NCBI GenBank assembly: GCA_030407315.1
Contig: JALQPE010003180.1
Location: 1 to 64,000 of the forward strand
Direction: 5' to 3'
Source of the DNA: Asparagopsis taxiformis
Lineage: Eukaryota; Rhodophyta; Florideophyceae; Bonnemaisoniales; Bonnemaisoniaceae
Length of the DNA stretch: 64,000 bases
Each line of letters starts with the position of its first letter. The first letter of the stretch is position 1. Below, one piece after another: positions 1 through 8,800 of the stretch. The position numbers were made by a program, and so were the translations under genes. The notes beneath the pieces are model-generated. The model saw only the letters and a list, made by a program, of their open reading frames with translations, made no database searches and was not told where the DNA came from.

Positions 1-815
1 TAGACCATGGTATTGACACCAGGGTCCAGCATAGCCATGTGGGACGCGGGATGTTGTTGTTGGGGTGAAATGCGTGGTACGTTGTTGTATTTTCTTCGGT
101 TTCTGTTTGTGCAGATGGGTGGTGAAGCGAGGATGATGGGGTATGTGGGTGTTGGTGGTTTCGGATAGAATTTGGGGTTTGACGGTACTGATGCTTTGTG
201 CAATGAATCGTGTCGGATCATCATGGCTATGATCTGATCAAGCGTCAGTGATTTGTGAGGGTTGAGCTCTCCGTGTGCTGATATCGATTGCAGGAGCACA
301 GTCCAGGAGTGGTGAGCTTCGATGCCCTCAAGTAAGAAACGAATGGTCGTTTCTTCATTTTGGATGTCCGGGTAGGCAGATCGAATCATCGTTGTGCGTA
401 GCTTGAGATTTGCGTCAATGTATTCTGAGATGGGCATGGTTTGGTTCCATGTGATCTCTCGTGCACGCCGACGGAGGTTTTCAGGTGAGTGTTCCGGTGG
501 TATGCGTGTGAGAAGGGTTTCGAGTTTCTTGTAGATGACGGAGACTGGGCCGCTTTGTTCTTTCTGTGTTAAGTGAAGCAGTAAGTGTGGGGAGATAGAC
601 GATAACACTAGGAGTTGTGCTTGAGTATGTTTTCGTGTGGTGAGTGTTTGTGGTGACGGGTCTTCTGATATGGGTGGCGGTTGAATGAGATAGTCATAAA
701 CTCCTTGGGTGCGGGCAAAGTGCTCTACGGTGATACGCCATGGTACATAGTTGTCCTCAGTAAGTAATGGGATTTCGAGGTTGTGCTGAATGGGTAACAG
801 TGGTTCAGTTGACAT
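1..815 (-). CDS. Ty1/copia Gag (copia-0), 3' end beyond window
   Basis: An uninterrupted minus-strand frame opens at the ATG at 815-813 and stays open to the left edge, so about 271 codons are seen and the C-terminus is missing. It reads as a UBN2-type copia Gag: an N-terminal block with a W-R-x-T-V-E-H-F motif, a Q-A-Q-L-L-V-L-S-S-I-S block, then E-H-S-P-E-N-L-R-R-R-A-R. The same motifs occur in the broken Gag of copia-3 (56384-56930), so the two belong to one family. A half-tRNA primer-binding site and a split LTR lie just upstream (1041-1117). No zinc knuckle is visible in the part present. Gag forms the virus-like particle of the retrotransposon. The frame is undamaged here, so this copy is either fairly young or was intact until recently. 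Pol should follow outside the window. Confidence 0.85.
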   Translation of the reverse strand, partial: MSTEPLLPIQHNLEIPLLTEDNYVPWRITVEHFARTQGVYDYLIQPPPISEDPSPQTLTTRKHTQAQLLVLSSISPHLLLHLTQKEQSGPVSVIYKKLETLLTRIPPEHSPENLRRRAREITWNQTMPISEYIDANLKLRTTMIRSAYPDIQNEETTIRFLLEGIEAHHSWTVLLQSISAHGELNPHKSLTLDQIIAMMIRHDSLHKASVPSNPKFYPKPPTPTYPIILASPPICTNRNRRKYNNVPRISPQQQHPASHMAMLDPGVNTMV

Positions 816-1040
816 GGTGGGATAGACTGGTCGCCGTGTTTGAGAGTGTGTGAGCTGTTGCAAGTTGTGCAATTGGGATGTAGGGTTGTGTTTTCGACAC
901 AGGGACTGTGTTTTCGACACAGTGGTTGGAGTGGAAAAAAAAGAGAGTGCTATGCTTTTCGAGCAGTGAGCGGAGGGATGCGAAGGGATTCGCGCGAGAT
1001 TAGAATGGGTGGGGAATGGGTGGGAAGCGCTGTGGTAGGT

Positions 1041-1054
1041 CTGGGCCCATAACC
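1041..1054 (-). promoter_or_regulatory. Half-tRNA(iMet) primer-binding site of copia-0
   Basis: The plus strand reads CTGGGCCCATAACC, the anticodon stem-loop sequence of eukaryotic initiator tRNA-Met. The minus strand is therefore complementary to that tRNA, and the site directly abuts the LTR end at 1055. Drosophila copia uses the same internal tRNA region as primer after tRNA cleavage. This fixes the LTR boundary and orientation of the outer element. Confidence 0.85.
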
Positions 1055-1117
1055 TGTGAAGATAATCTGTGATCTCGTTTATTGACGGTTGTTGTCGACG
1101 ACGGTCAAGTTATAAAG
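1055..1117 (-). repeat. copia-0 5' LTR, first fragment
   Basis: 63 bp starting TGTGAAGATAATC directly beside the primer-binding site. It resembles the copia-3 LTR start (TGTTGAGATAATCG, 57042). It is cut at 1117 by copia-1 and resumes at 5811. Both pieces total 110 bp, close to the 109-bp copia-3 LTR. Confidence 0.75.
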
Positions 1118-1259
1118 TGATACTGCCGTACCTTCGTTTATTGTTCTCTCAACCTACCTCCTATTTATCCTTCGGCCGTGCGCTTCCGCCGCCGTCCTTC
1201 TATTGAAATGTTGTCATGCCATCGTATGCTGTGCTGTTGGCTCAGCAAGCGTAGTGGCA
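1118..1259 (-). repeat. copia-1 3' LTR (142 bp)
   Basis: Direct repeat of 5664-5805 with one difference near 1208. On the minus strand it begins TGCCACTACGC and ends GGCAGTATCA. A TATA-like GGATAAATAGG and an AATAAA signal lie inside it. The pol stop codon (1214-1216) lies inside this LTR, so pol ends in U3. Confidence 0.93.
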
Positions 1260-4200
1260 ATAGCGCAGGCAGTTTGGAGTGGAGCATTGTTTCGCTGCGC
1301 CGTTTCCTTCTTGGCGGCGTAGTGGCAGTCCCCCTGCTTCACGGAGAGCGGGTTGTGTATGTTTGGAGGTGGTTGTGGAGCGTCACAGATGTTTAGGAGC
1401 TGCTTTAGTCGTGTGTAGTGTTGGCCTTTTAGCGGTTTCGTTAATATATCTGCGAGCATTTCTTGTGATGGGACGTGTTGAAGGTTAATGTTTCTGCGCT
1501 GTATGTGTTCGCGGAGAAAGTGGTGGCGGAGGTCTATGAACTTCCGTTTCTTCGTGGGTGCGGTATTGTTAGCAATTGAGATTGCGGCTTGGTTGTCGAT
1601 GTACAACGTGGTTGGCTCTTCCGGTAGCGCCTGTAGTTCGTATAGTACGCGTCGGAGCCATTGTGTGTACTGGACTGCGAGGGCTGCTGCTATGTATTCT
1701 GCTTCGCATGTGGAGAGGGCTTGCATGGATTGCTTAATTGATATCCATGCTATTGGGGAGCCATTTATAGTGTGGATTGCGCCACTTGTGGATTTTGAAT
1801 CCGTTTTGTCTCCTGCGTAGTCCGCATCTGTGTATGATTGGAGGGGTATGGATTTTGTGTTTGATGGCTTGTATAGTATTCCCGTGGTGATGGTACCTTT
1901 TAGGTAGCGGACGAGGTGCTTGAGGTGTCCCCAGTGGCGCTTGGTGGGGCGGTGGTTAGCCGCTGCCAGTTTGCTTACGACGAAGCATATGTCTGGTCTT
2001 GTTGAGTCAGCAACGTAACGTACTGTTCCGATGACTGCTTTGTATATCTCTGCAATCTCGGGGCATGGCTCATCTGTGTTGTCCGGGGCGTGGAGTGGAA
2101 CACCGTCCGTGTACGGTTTAGGACTGGGGTTGGCTGTGGTTTGTCTTGTATCGGCTAGTGCCTGTTCGATGTATTGTGGGGTGGAGATGTGGATGCCCGC
2201 GGTGCTGTAATTGACTGTCCATCCGAGGTATTTCGTTGGCTTGCCTAGGTTTTTGATGTCATATCTCGTGGAGAGAGTGGAGTGAAGCTGGTCGATGAGT
2301 TTTTGTCGGGATGCAACAATGAGGAAGTCGTCGCAGCTGGCTGCTATGAGGGTAAAGTTCGCTTGGTTGCTGATCTTGTAGAAAAGGCATGGGTCTTGTT
2401 GGCTTTGCGTGAATCCGTGGGATTTTAGGAACTTTGTTACACCTTGTGTGTAGTAATAGCCGCCGGATGGGTTTCCGTATAGGTTTCGGATTAGGATGCC
2501 ATATCTGCTCTTGTGTTTTAGGCTGCCATCAAATTGTGGGTGTTGCCGGACATATACGGGCTTCTCGTAGTGGTAGTGTTCGTGCAGGTATGCGGATGTC
2601 ATGTCGAAGTGACAGATGGCGTGTTTGCCGGCTGCTGCCGCGGCAAAGAGGAGGCGTATTGTTGCTTTGTCGGCCATTAGTGCTGTGGTATGCGTGGGGT
2701 TGTAGTGTATGTTGGGTTTCATTAGATCTCCCCGCATGGCGCATCGTGCTTTCCTCTCGATTATAGTGCCATCTGTCGTGCGTTTGTATCTGTATCCCAT
2801 TGTTAGTGGTATCGTTTGAGTGTTTGGTGGGACGTCGCTATCCGGAATCCACTTGATTGTACCATTTTTATCCAGTTTGGCCAGTTCTTCGTTGTGAGCT
2901 ATTTCCCACTCGGTGGCATCTGGATATCGATTGGCTTGTTTCAGTGACGCTGGGGGAGGTGTAGTGGGTTCAATATGGGTTGGGTCGGGGTGTGGGATGT
3001 GGGATTTCCGCGCGGTGGTCATAGTTCTGACAGGATCTTGTTCGGGGTAGTATGTATTGAAATCGACTGTGTGGACGCGGTGGTATTCGGAGGCATTTAT
3101 GGTACGAACCGTGATGAATGTTGGGGATTCAGCATACATGTACTGCACTGCGATTCCCTTGGCGTCTAGTTTTCTTCCCGGTGTGCGTGAGGGGATGGAA
3201 CCGATTGCGCCGAATGGGTATAGGCGTGTTATGGATGGTGCCTGCCCGTGCCAACTAGTGTATGGGAGTGTGCCAGTTGTGGAATGTCTTGTTATGTTGT
3301 ATTTGAAGATGGCATCGCGTACAGCGTCCTCCCAGAATATGAGGGGGAGGTCGGCGTGGAATAGGGATGCTCTTGCAGCGTTTATCAGAGTCGCATTTAT
3401 GCGCTCGGCGATGCCGTTTTCTTGCGGTGAGTAGGGAACCGTGAGGCGGTGTTCCAATCCCAATGAGTCGTACAGGCTGTTTGCCTCGGTTGATATATAT
3501 TCGCGGGCGTTATCCGTGGTTAGGATTTGAGGAGTTACTCCGGTTTGGTTTTGAACGATGGATATCAAGTTGTCCAGTGTTTTTGGTATGTTTTTGCGGT
3601 TTGGCAAGAAGCGGGCCATGATATATCTGGAGTGGGTATCAACTAGCGTTATGAAGTATGAGTTACCGTGTATTGACGTGGGTGATATTGGTCCGCAGAT
3701 ATCGCTTGAGATGGCGATTCCTACAGAGTAGTTGTGGTTTGTTTTTGTGTGCGGTTTGGGGCGGAGCTTGCCGTGCTGGCATCCAGAGCATGTTAGCGGT
3801 GGCGGGGTTTGTTTTAGGATCGGAGGAAGTGGTATGAGTTCTTCAATGGCCATTTTCTGGAGTGTGCGAAGGTTTATGTGGTTGAAAATCAGGTGCCAAG
3901 TGTGGAAAGCGGCTGATTTTTCAGATTGTTTTGGGTTTGCGGTGGGTTTGGCGTCTATGAGGCGTTTGGTGTTCTGGTTTGACGTCTTATCCGGCCCAAA
4001 TCGCACGATCGGGGGTGATTTATCTTTTGGCGGTGCGTTGGCATAGGTTGTTTGTTCCTCGTGGTTTGTTTTTCTTTTGGATCGTGTTATGGGGATGGTG
4101 CGAGAGGAGAATGTGTGTGACTTGAGTTGATATGCGCAGTTGACATACGGGGCTGTTCCGATGAGCTGTGGTTTATTTGTTTTTGTGTTGATGATGTGGG

Positions 4201-4699
4201 CTGCCTTTTTGTCGAAGGCGACCAGGCCGTATTGGCTCGCGAGATCGTGCACTGAGAGCAGGTTGTTCGTTAGTGCAGGGTTGAACACTGCGGGTACTCG
4301 TATGGTGTGTCCCTGTTCAGTCTGGATTGACGTAGTGCCGCGATAGGTGGATGATGTGTTAGCGTCTGTGGCCGTTACGGTGGGAATTGGTTCGGGGAGT
4401 GGGGTCATGTCCGCTGTAGCGTGGTTGAGATGCGTTGGTGATGCGCCGGAATCGATGATGTACGTACTTCGGTTGTCGGTGTCGGTGTCCGAGTTTTCCG
4501 GGGAGTAGTTTCTTCGTGCATGACCTATTGCATCAGCGATTTCGTAGGTGGCCGTCGGCTGGGAGGTTGCAGCCGATCGGGCGTGCTGTTGGCGGTCGGT
4601 GGCGGAGCGTCGTGGGTTGTAAGTCCGTTTGGTGTTTGTGGGATAGTTCCCGTTCGTAAGGGCATTGATGAGTTGGCTGACCTGTAGTAGGTTGTCCAT
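1214..4699 (-). CDS. copia-1 Pol polyprotein (PR-IN-RT-RNase H)
   Basis: 1161 aa, the full copia Pol order and intact. The protease motif Y-I-I-D-S-G-A is near residues 80-86. The integrase zinc-binding H...H...C-S-G-C is near 270-315. The integrase core has D in S-S-D-I-C-G-P (~333), D in T-T-D-N-A-R-E (~396) and E in N-G-I-A-E-R (~430). Reverse transcriptase has H-F-D-M-T-S-A-Y, and the catalytic box reads A-S-C-D-D-F-L-I rather than the common Y-V-D-D. RNase H has Y-T-D-A-D-Y-A-G-D, S-T-C-E-A-E-Y and A-D-I-L-T-K. It overlaps gag by 175 nt in another frame; the offset fits -1 frameshifting (inference), as the ATG at 4699 lies deep inside gag. The last ~15 codons lie in the 3' LTR. Confidence 0.95.
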   Translation of the reverse strand: MDNLLQVSQLINALTNGNYPTNTKRTYNPRRSATDRQQHARSAATSQPTATYEIADAIGHARRNYSPENSDTDTDNRSTYIIDSGASPTHLNHATADMTPLPEPIPTVTATDANTSSTYRGTTSIQTEQGHTIRVPAVFNPALTNNLLSVHDLASQYGLVAFDKKAAHIINTKTNKPQLIGTAPYVNCAYQLKSHTFSSRTIPITRSKRKTNHEEQTTYANAPPKDKSPPIVRFGPDKTSNQNTKRLIDAKPTANPKQSEKSAAFHTWHLIFNHINLRTLQKMAIEELIPLPPILKQTPPPLTCSGCQHGKLRPKPHTKTNHNYSVGIAISSDICGPISPTSIHGNSYFITLVDTHSRYIMARFLPNRKNIPKTLDNLISIVQNQTGVTPQILTTDNAREYISTEANSLYDSLGLEHRLTVPYSPQENGIAERINATLINAARASLFHADLPLIFWEDAVRDAIFKYNITRHSTTGTLPYTSWHGQAPSITRLYPFGAIGSIPSRTPGRKLDAKGIAVQYMYAESPTFITVRTINASEYHRVHTVDFNTYYPEQDPVRTMTTARKSHIPHPDPTHIEPTTPPPASLKQANRYPDATEWEIAHNEELAKLDKNGTIKWIPDSDVPPNTQTIPLTMGYRYKRTTDGTIIERKARCAMRGDLMKPNIHYNPTHTTALMADKATIRLLFAAAAAGKHAICHFDMTSAYLHEHYHYEKPVYVRQHPQFDGSLKHKSRYGILIRNLYGNPSGGYYYTQGVTKFLKSHGFTQSQQDPCLFYKISNQANFTLIAASCDDFLIVASRQKLIDQLHSTLSTRYDIKNLGKPTKYLGWTVNYSTAGIHISTPQYIEQALADTRQTTANPSPKPYTDGVPLHAPDNTDEPCPEIAEIYKAVIGTVRYVADSTRPDICFVVSKLAAANHRPTKRHWGHLKHLVRYLKGTITTGILYKPSNTKSIPLQSYTDADYAGDKTDSKSTSGAIHTINGSPIAWISIKQSMQALSTCEAEYIAAALAVQYTQWLRRVLYELQALPEEPTTLYIDNQAAISIANNTAPTKKRKFIDLRHHFLREHIQRRNINLQHVPSQEMLADILTKPLKGQHYTRLKQLLNICDAPQPPPNIHNPLSVKQGDCHYAAKKETAQRNNAPLQTACAIATTLAEPTAQHTMA

Positions 4700-5619
4700 T
4701 TGGTTTGTTCCCTGGTGTCTGGGCGTCCAGTTTCTGCGTTGTCGATATTTGGGTGGTTCTTGACGGCGGGGAGGTTTCTTTGGGGTTCTGGTCGCGCTCG
4801 GAGTTGTACGAAGTTGTGCCTATATTTGTTGTTGTCTTCGATGTCTTCTAGACGGCTTTGCAACTCGGTAATGGTGTTGGGGATTCCTTCTATGCGTAGG
4901 TTTCGGGGTACATCGTTGAAGTGGGGGTGTTCGGATAGGCCGTCAATTATGATTCGTACTGTGGTCGTTTCTTGTTGTATGTATGGGCAGTTAGCGGCCA
5001 ACATTCTTTTGCGGAGCACTCGGTGGGCCGCTATATATTCTTGGATTGTTTTGTCCGGGGTGAATTTGAGGTTGCGGGCCTCACGCTCGAGAGTCCTTTG
5101 GACATGTTCCGATGTCGTCTTGAGCAGGTCTTCGATAGCCGTCACGGTTTCTGCGGGGGACTCTGTGTAAATGTCGACGGCTATTTTGTCTTCCATTGCT
5201 TCCGGTATGCTACGGTTGATTAGTTGCCTCGTAGCGGCGGAGGCTCTTTTGTATGCTTTTATGGTGTCGTTTGACGCACCGAGCGTTAAGTGGAAGTTTG
5301 GGTCGATGATGTGTTCCAGATCGTGGATGGTGAGTATATCATTGAGGGTGCTGCGCCATTGTTTAACGTTCGTGGGTGAGAGCTCTGGGAGGTCGGTGTT
5401 GAAATGCCATGACTCGGGTTCATTTGCGCGTTGGGGCGATGGCTGGGCGGTCTTGGTGGGGTTGTCGTCATGGTTGGCGTTCCGTATTCTTGTTCGAGTT
5501 GTGCGGATCGCCAGAGTTCGCTCCAAATGGGGTATGTTTCGCGATAATGGAGCCGTTTGGCTCGGTCTGTTGAGGCAGGTTCGCTGATTTTTGTGGAATG
5601 GGGCGGAGCTAAGGCTCAA
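4525..5619 (-). CDS. copia-1 Gag
   Basis: 364 aa, minus strand, starting 45 nt after the 5' LTR. The middle (about residues 70-240) resembles the copia Gag (UBN2/retrotran_gag) fold, with R-T-L-E-R-E-A-R-N-L-K-F and T-V-R-I-I-I-D-G-L-S motifs. No CCHC knuckle is visible; the C-terminal quarter is proline- and threonine-rich. An upstream ATG occurs in the primer-binding site itself but gives only a short frame, so the ATG at 5619 is preferred. The product would assemble into particles holding element RNA. Confidence 0.85.
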   Translation of the reverse strand: MSLSSAPFHKNQRTCLNRPSQTAPLSRNIPHLERTLAIRTTRTRIRNANHDDNPTKTAQPSPQRANEPESWHFNTDLPELSPTNVKQWRSTLNDILTIHDLEHIIDPNFHLTLGASNDTIKAYKRASAATRQLINRSIPEAMEDKIAVDIYTESPAETVTAIEDLLKTTSEHVQRTLEREARNLKFTPDKTIQEYIAAHRVLRKRMLAANCPYIQQETTTVRIIIDGLSEHPHFNDVPRNLRIEGIPNTITELQSRLEDIEDNNKYRHNFVQLRARPEPQRNLPAVKNHPNIDNAETGRPDTREQTKWTTYYRSANSSMPLRTGTIPQTPNGLTTHDAPPPTANSTPDRLQPPSRRPPTKSLMQ

Positions 5620-5649
5620 CGCTGGTTGGCAGTGGTTTGTTTTGTGTTA

Positions 5650-5663
5650 CTGGGCTCATAACC
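5650..5663 (-). promoter_or_regulatory. Half-tRNA(iMet) primer-binding site of copia-1
   Basis: The plus strand reads CTGGGCTCATAACC, one base off the tRNA-iMet anticodon arm, and directly abuts the 5' LTR at 5664. It sets the start of minus-strand DNA synthesis for copia-1. Confidence 0.85.
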
Positions 5664-5805
5664 TGATACTGCCGTACCTTCGTTTATTGTTCTCTCAACC
5701 TACCTCCTATTTATCCTTCGGCCGTGCGCTTCCGCCGCCGTCCTTCTATTGACATGTTGTCATGCCATCGTATGCTGTGCTGTTGGCTCAGCAAGCGTAG
5801 TGGCA
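5664..5805 (-). repeat. copia-1 5' LTR (142 bp)
   Basis: Pairs with 1118-1259. It contains the minus-strand TATA-like GGATAAATAGG and an AATAAA hexamer, giving a very short promoter plus polyadenylation unit. TSD TAAAG follows at 5806-5810. Confidence 0.93.
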
Positions 5806-5810
5806 TAAAG

Positions 5811-5857
5811 GGAGCAAGATATAGCTGTAAGCACTGTAAGTAGTAAGTTGTTCGTCA
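5811..5857 (-). repeat. copia-0 5' LTR, second fragment
   Basis: Continuation of 1055-1117 after the copia-1 insertion and its duplicated TAAAG. It ends TAAGTTGTTCGTCA, matching the copia-3 LTR end (AAGTTGTTCCTCA, 52041-52053). This end marks the border between the nested copia block and host DNA. The outer TSD cannot be checked because the partner LTR is off-window. Confidence 0.7.
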
Positions 5858-7294
5858 CCTCTCATACTCCATCCACAGTATAGATCATGAGAGAGAAACA
5901 TAACCTATATGTACCCCAACATTCCGCTTTGTAACCATTCCATTACAAATTTGCAAGTCTCATTCTAGCCAGATACCGACATCATACCATGATACGTGAA
6001 CACATTTTCTTCGACCCACATCTGATCACATTCCAAATCACCCCCGCAATCATTTTGTGCAATGCCGCATCTTTCTCCCAAATGGCTGCCATGAAAAAAG
6101 CAATCGCCGATGCCAACGGACATCTATGACTTGTTGCTCATGGGAACTCGAGCTTCTAATATGGATGACACAAGATAGCAAAGCCGAACCAGATAAGCTC
6201 AACGCAGTGATGCCCAAAGAGTGCAGGCGTGACTGAACATCCCTGCCTCTCAGTTCCAATACTCTCAATCTATCCGTATTGACACTCGATGACATTCCCT
6301 GTTGGTCGGCCTGACCCTGTTTGCGACAATTTCTGTAATGTATAGTGTCGGAGGGAAATGCGGCGGTTGCATCTGGGATAGTCCATGACTGTATCCTTCT
6401 GCCTTCTTTCTCAACCGCCAAGGAGAGCATACAGTTTTCTGTTGCAGACCCGATAGCAATTGTGAACATAGACTACCTATGCCGCTCCACCATCCTCTGG
6501 GACGTGCCAGCGAGACTAGACTACTTGTGTACATTGAAAGCTTTTCTTCCGGAAGGGTTCTCTTTATGTCTTTCCTTTCCGAAGGCTGGGAGATCATTCC
6601 TGTCGCGGAACGCACAGGTCGCTATCAAGCATCCCAGACTTGAACCGCCACTCGAGATGGCGCGACTACCAGGTTTCCGTGCTGCGAAAAAATTGAATCC
6701 CCACCGCCCCCGCTAGAGTGTGGACGGTAGCAAAGTCCAGCAATATATTGGAAAATGCAACCTACGCTGCCAAACTGGGATGCGTATGCTTTCCTCGCGA
6801 ACGGAAGAATAATCCATGGCCATGTAAGGTTTTCTAGTTTTCCACCCTCAGCGAGCTCTTATATATGTGGAGCCAGTAAAGCGACTCTGAACCCCATCTG
6901 CTCAGTTTCTGCTCAACCTGAAGAGAGAAGATCTATCAATGAAGTAGCACAGTAGAATAGAGAGATATGGGAAATATGTGCAGCCAGACTAGATGGCATC
7001 GATTCGATACATCACAATTCCTCATACCTCGGTAGTGTCATCCACTCATTTTCTTCGCTGTATTCTCTTTTCCTCGAAGATTCATTACGTTATACAACAT
7101 ATTCCTAGCGTCAGATAGTTTTGAACAAATATATGTCGCATGGAGCACTAAGATACCTTACAACATCTGGTCGATACATAAAGGAAAGTTCAATTTATCA
7201 AATGATGAAAACGATGGGGGGAGATCTTTCTATCGAGTTGCTTACCGATTGAGTTGATGGAAAACCAAAACAATCAGATGGCAAAATACTCTAC
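5858..7294. other. Non-coding host DNA, no supported gene
   Basis: About 1.4 kb between the copia block and the first host gene. Several 60-140 codon frames overlap on both strands (for example 6050-6469 minus and 6345-6716 plus), but none shows a recognisable motif, promoter or consistent composition. It includes the 3' flank of the gene at 7295. Confidence 0.5.
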
Positions 7295-8197
7295 TTAAAG
7301 AGCGACAGGGAAAGTGAATACACTACCGGGGATGATATTATCGTTATCCTGGTTAGAAACACCATTTCTCGACTCCGTAAGCTCTCCGTCAATGTAGATA
7401 TAGATCCCCCATCGCGTGCTACCATTTCCACAGTTGGAAAAATGACGTGCCTGGAATCTGTATACACCGTTCTGAATCGTTGGAGGATTCCGGTACACAA
7501 CTCTCTCGCGACGAAGACCACTCCGAAGTCTGCATAGATCTCGCACATCCTCAAGAAGAGTTCCAGATTCACTAGATGGATTATCGGCATCCACAAGATC
7601 ATTGTCTGGTTCAAACACTTGAAGATCCAGATCATCTCCAGAATCCCATTCCAATTCCACTTGTAATCTCGGCACTACTGTCCTAAAAGCCACGCAATCT
7701 TGGGGTCGGTTGCTCAAGAAACCGGGGTTGCCATTGATCAGATCATAATCGGTGATGGGTAACGTAACACAAAGTCCATTAGCGAGTACATTCTGGTTTC
7801 CTTCTAGATACATTGAGCCCACTCCTGATTGACGTGTTCCAGGAATATCAAAGGCGCCGAAGAAATTGCTAGGGAAAGTTCCTGCTCCGAAGACAGTGCT
7901 AATCGGTCCAGGAACAATCCCAGGTCGGGACACCAGAGCTTCTCCAGTGGAGATGATGCGTCCTACTCGGTTGGGGCCATTTCGCATGCAGATTGGACCT
8001 GTGAGAGAGACGTTTCCAATTCCGAGAAACACTGTTGAATCATTCTCACAGAATTCAAAAAGACATTGTTGGCCACAATTGACGAATTGACGGGTACTGG
8101 TGTTTAGCTTCTTTGCGGTCTTTTTGACCTTGACGGGTTTGGAGACGGCGAGTGTGATGAAAGCAATGAGCAGAGCCAAGTAGGTAAACGTCTTCAT
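7295..8197 (-). CDS. Secreted DUF2135-like protein
   Basis: 300 aa. An N-terminal signal peptide is clear (K at position 3, hydrophobic residues 5-18, then a basic K-P-V-K-V-K-K stretch). Residues ~35-175 are cysteine-containing and unrecognised. Residues ~180-300 resemble DUF2135/YfaP-type beta-sandwich domains: E-W-D-S-G-D-D-L-D-L-Q-V-F-E-P-D, then G-T-L-L-E-D-V-R-D-L-C and R-E-R-V-V-Y, then G-x-Y-R-F-Q-A-R-H. Family members are secreted or surface beta-rich proteins of unclear function; red algae appear to carry such proteins (recollection, not checked). A TATA box lies 68 nt upstream. No intron is needed, and the frame is complete. Confidence 0.85.
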   Translation of the reverse strand: MKTFTYLALLIAFITLAVSKPVKVKKTAKKLNTSTRQFVNCGQQCLFEFCENDSTVFLGIGNVSLTGPICMRNGPNRVGRIISTGEALVSRPGIVPGPISTVFGAGTFPSNFFGAFDIPGTRQSGVGSMYLEGNQNVLANGLCVTLPITDYDLINGNPGFLSNRPQDCVAFRTVVPRLQVELEWDSGDDLDLQVFEPDNDLVDADNPSSESGTLLEDVRDLCRLRSGLRRERVVYRNPPTIQNGVYRFQARHFSNCGNGSTRWGIYIYIDGELTESRNGVSNQDNDNIIPGSVFTFPVAL

Positions 8198-8264
8198 GAT
8201 GAGATTTGGTGTTTGTGTGTGTCTGTGTGAAGTGAGTCGAACAAGTTGAGCAAAGTCGGACGCG

Positions 8265-8272
8265 TATTTATA
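8265..8272 (-). promoter_or_regulatory. TATA box of the DUF2135-like gene
   Basis: Minus strand TATAAATA, 68 nt before the ATG at 8197. The spacing matches the TATA boxes of the genes at 19511 and 27854. Confidence 0.7.
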
Positions 8273-8800
8273 GAGAAGATTTGAGGTATCTCAAGGCAAA
8301 GATTCGATTTGTGGAGAAAGTGCGTCATGGACTACGCGACACCTCTGCACAAGCGATTGCATCATATAAAGATATTTTGTGGAGAAATGATAGTTGATAA
8401 CACGCAATTGTTGCGGAGGGATCTAGAAATTTTGAGTGAAGGTACGCGATGGTGTGGAGCAGTTGATCGTGGCGTTATTTTTATCAAGCCAAATGGAGGC
8501 GGACTACGCTTGGATCAGATGGATAATTCGGGAATGTATAATTGACGGTTGATATATAGTTTGTGCAGTGCCGCTGCAAAGTCTCGCAATCACGCAACTC
8601 TCCTGGATTTGTGCTTGTCAATTGTGTGATGTTTGTTCACTCCAATGAAATCTGTTTTAGTCAGATGATAATTATAGTTGTAGAGTCTGTTCCAAAATGA
8701 TCATTGTCATTCGATGATCAGAGAGCTGATGATAACAACACGTTTTTTTACTTCAACATTGCATATATGAAATGACAAAATCGCCAGAATAGCTGAAAAC

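Larger units (their letters stand above)
1118..5805 (-). mobile_element. copia-1: complete young Ty1/copia retrotransposon
   Basis: The 4.69-kb element is bounded by two 142-bp direct repeats (TG...CA) that differ at one base in my reading. It is flanked by a perfect 5-bp target-site duplication TAAAG (1113-1117 and 5806-5810). Reading on the minus strand the order is 5' LTR (5664-5805), half-tRNA primer site, gag (5619-4525), pol (4699-1214) and 3' LTR (1118-1259). Both frames are open, so the copy looks recent and possibly autonomous. It sits inside the 5' LTR of another copia element, a nested insertion. Confidence 0.95.

Noticed and set aside
6050..6716. Overlapping frames as host genes
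   Set aside because: No recognisable features and contradictory strands.
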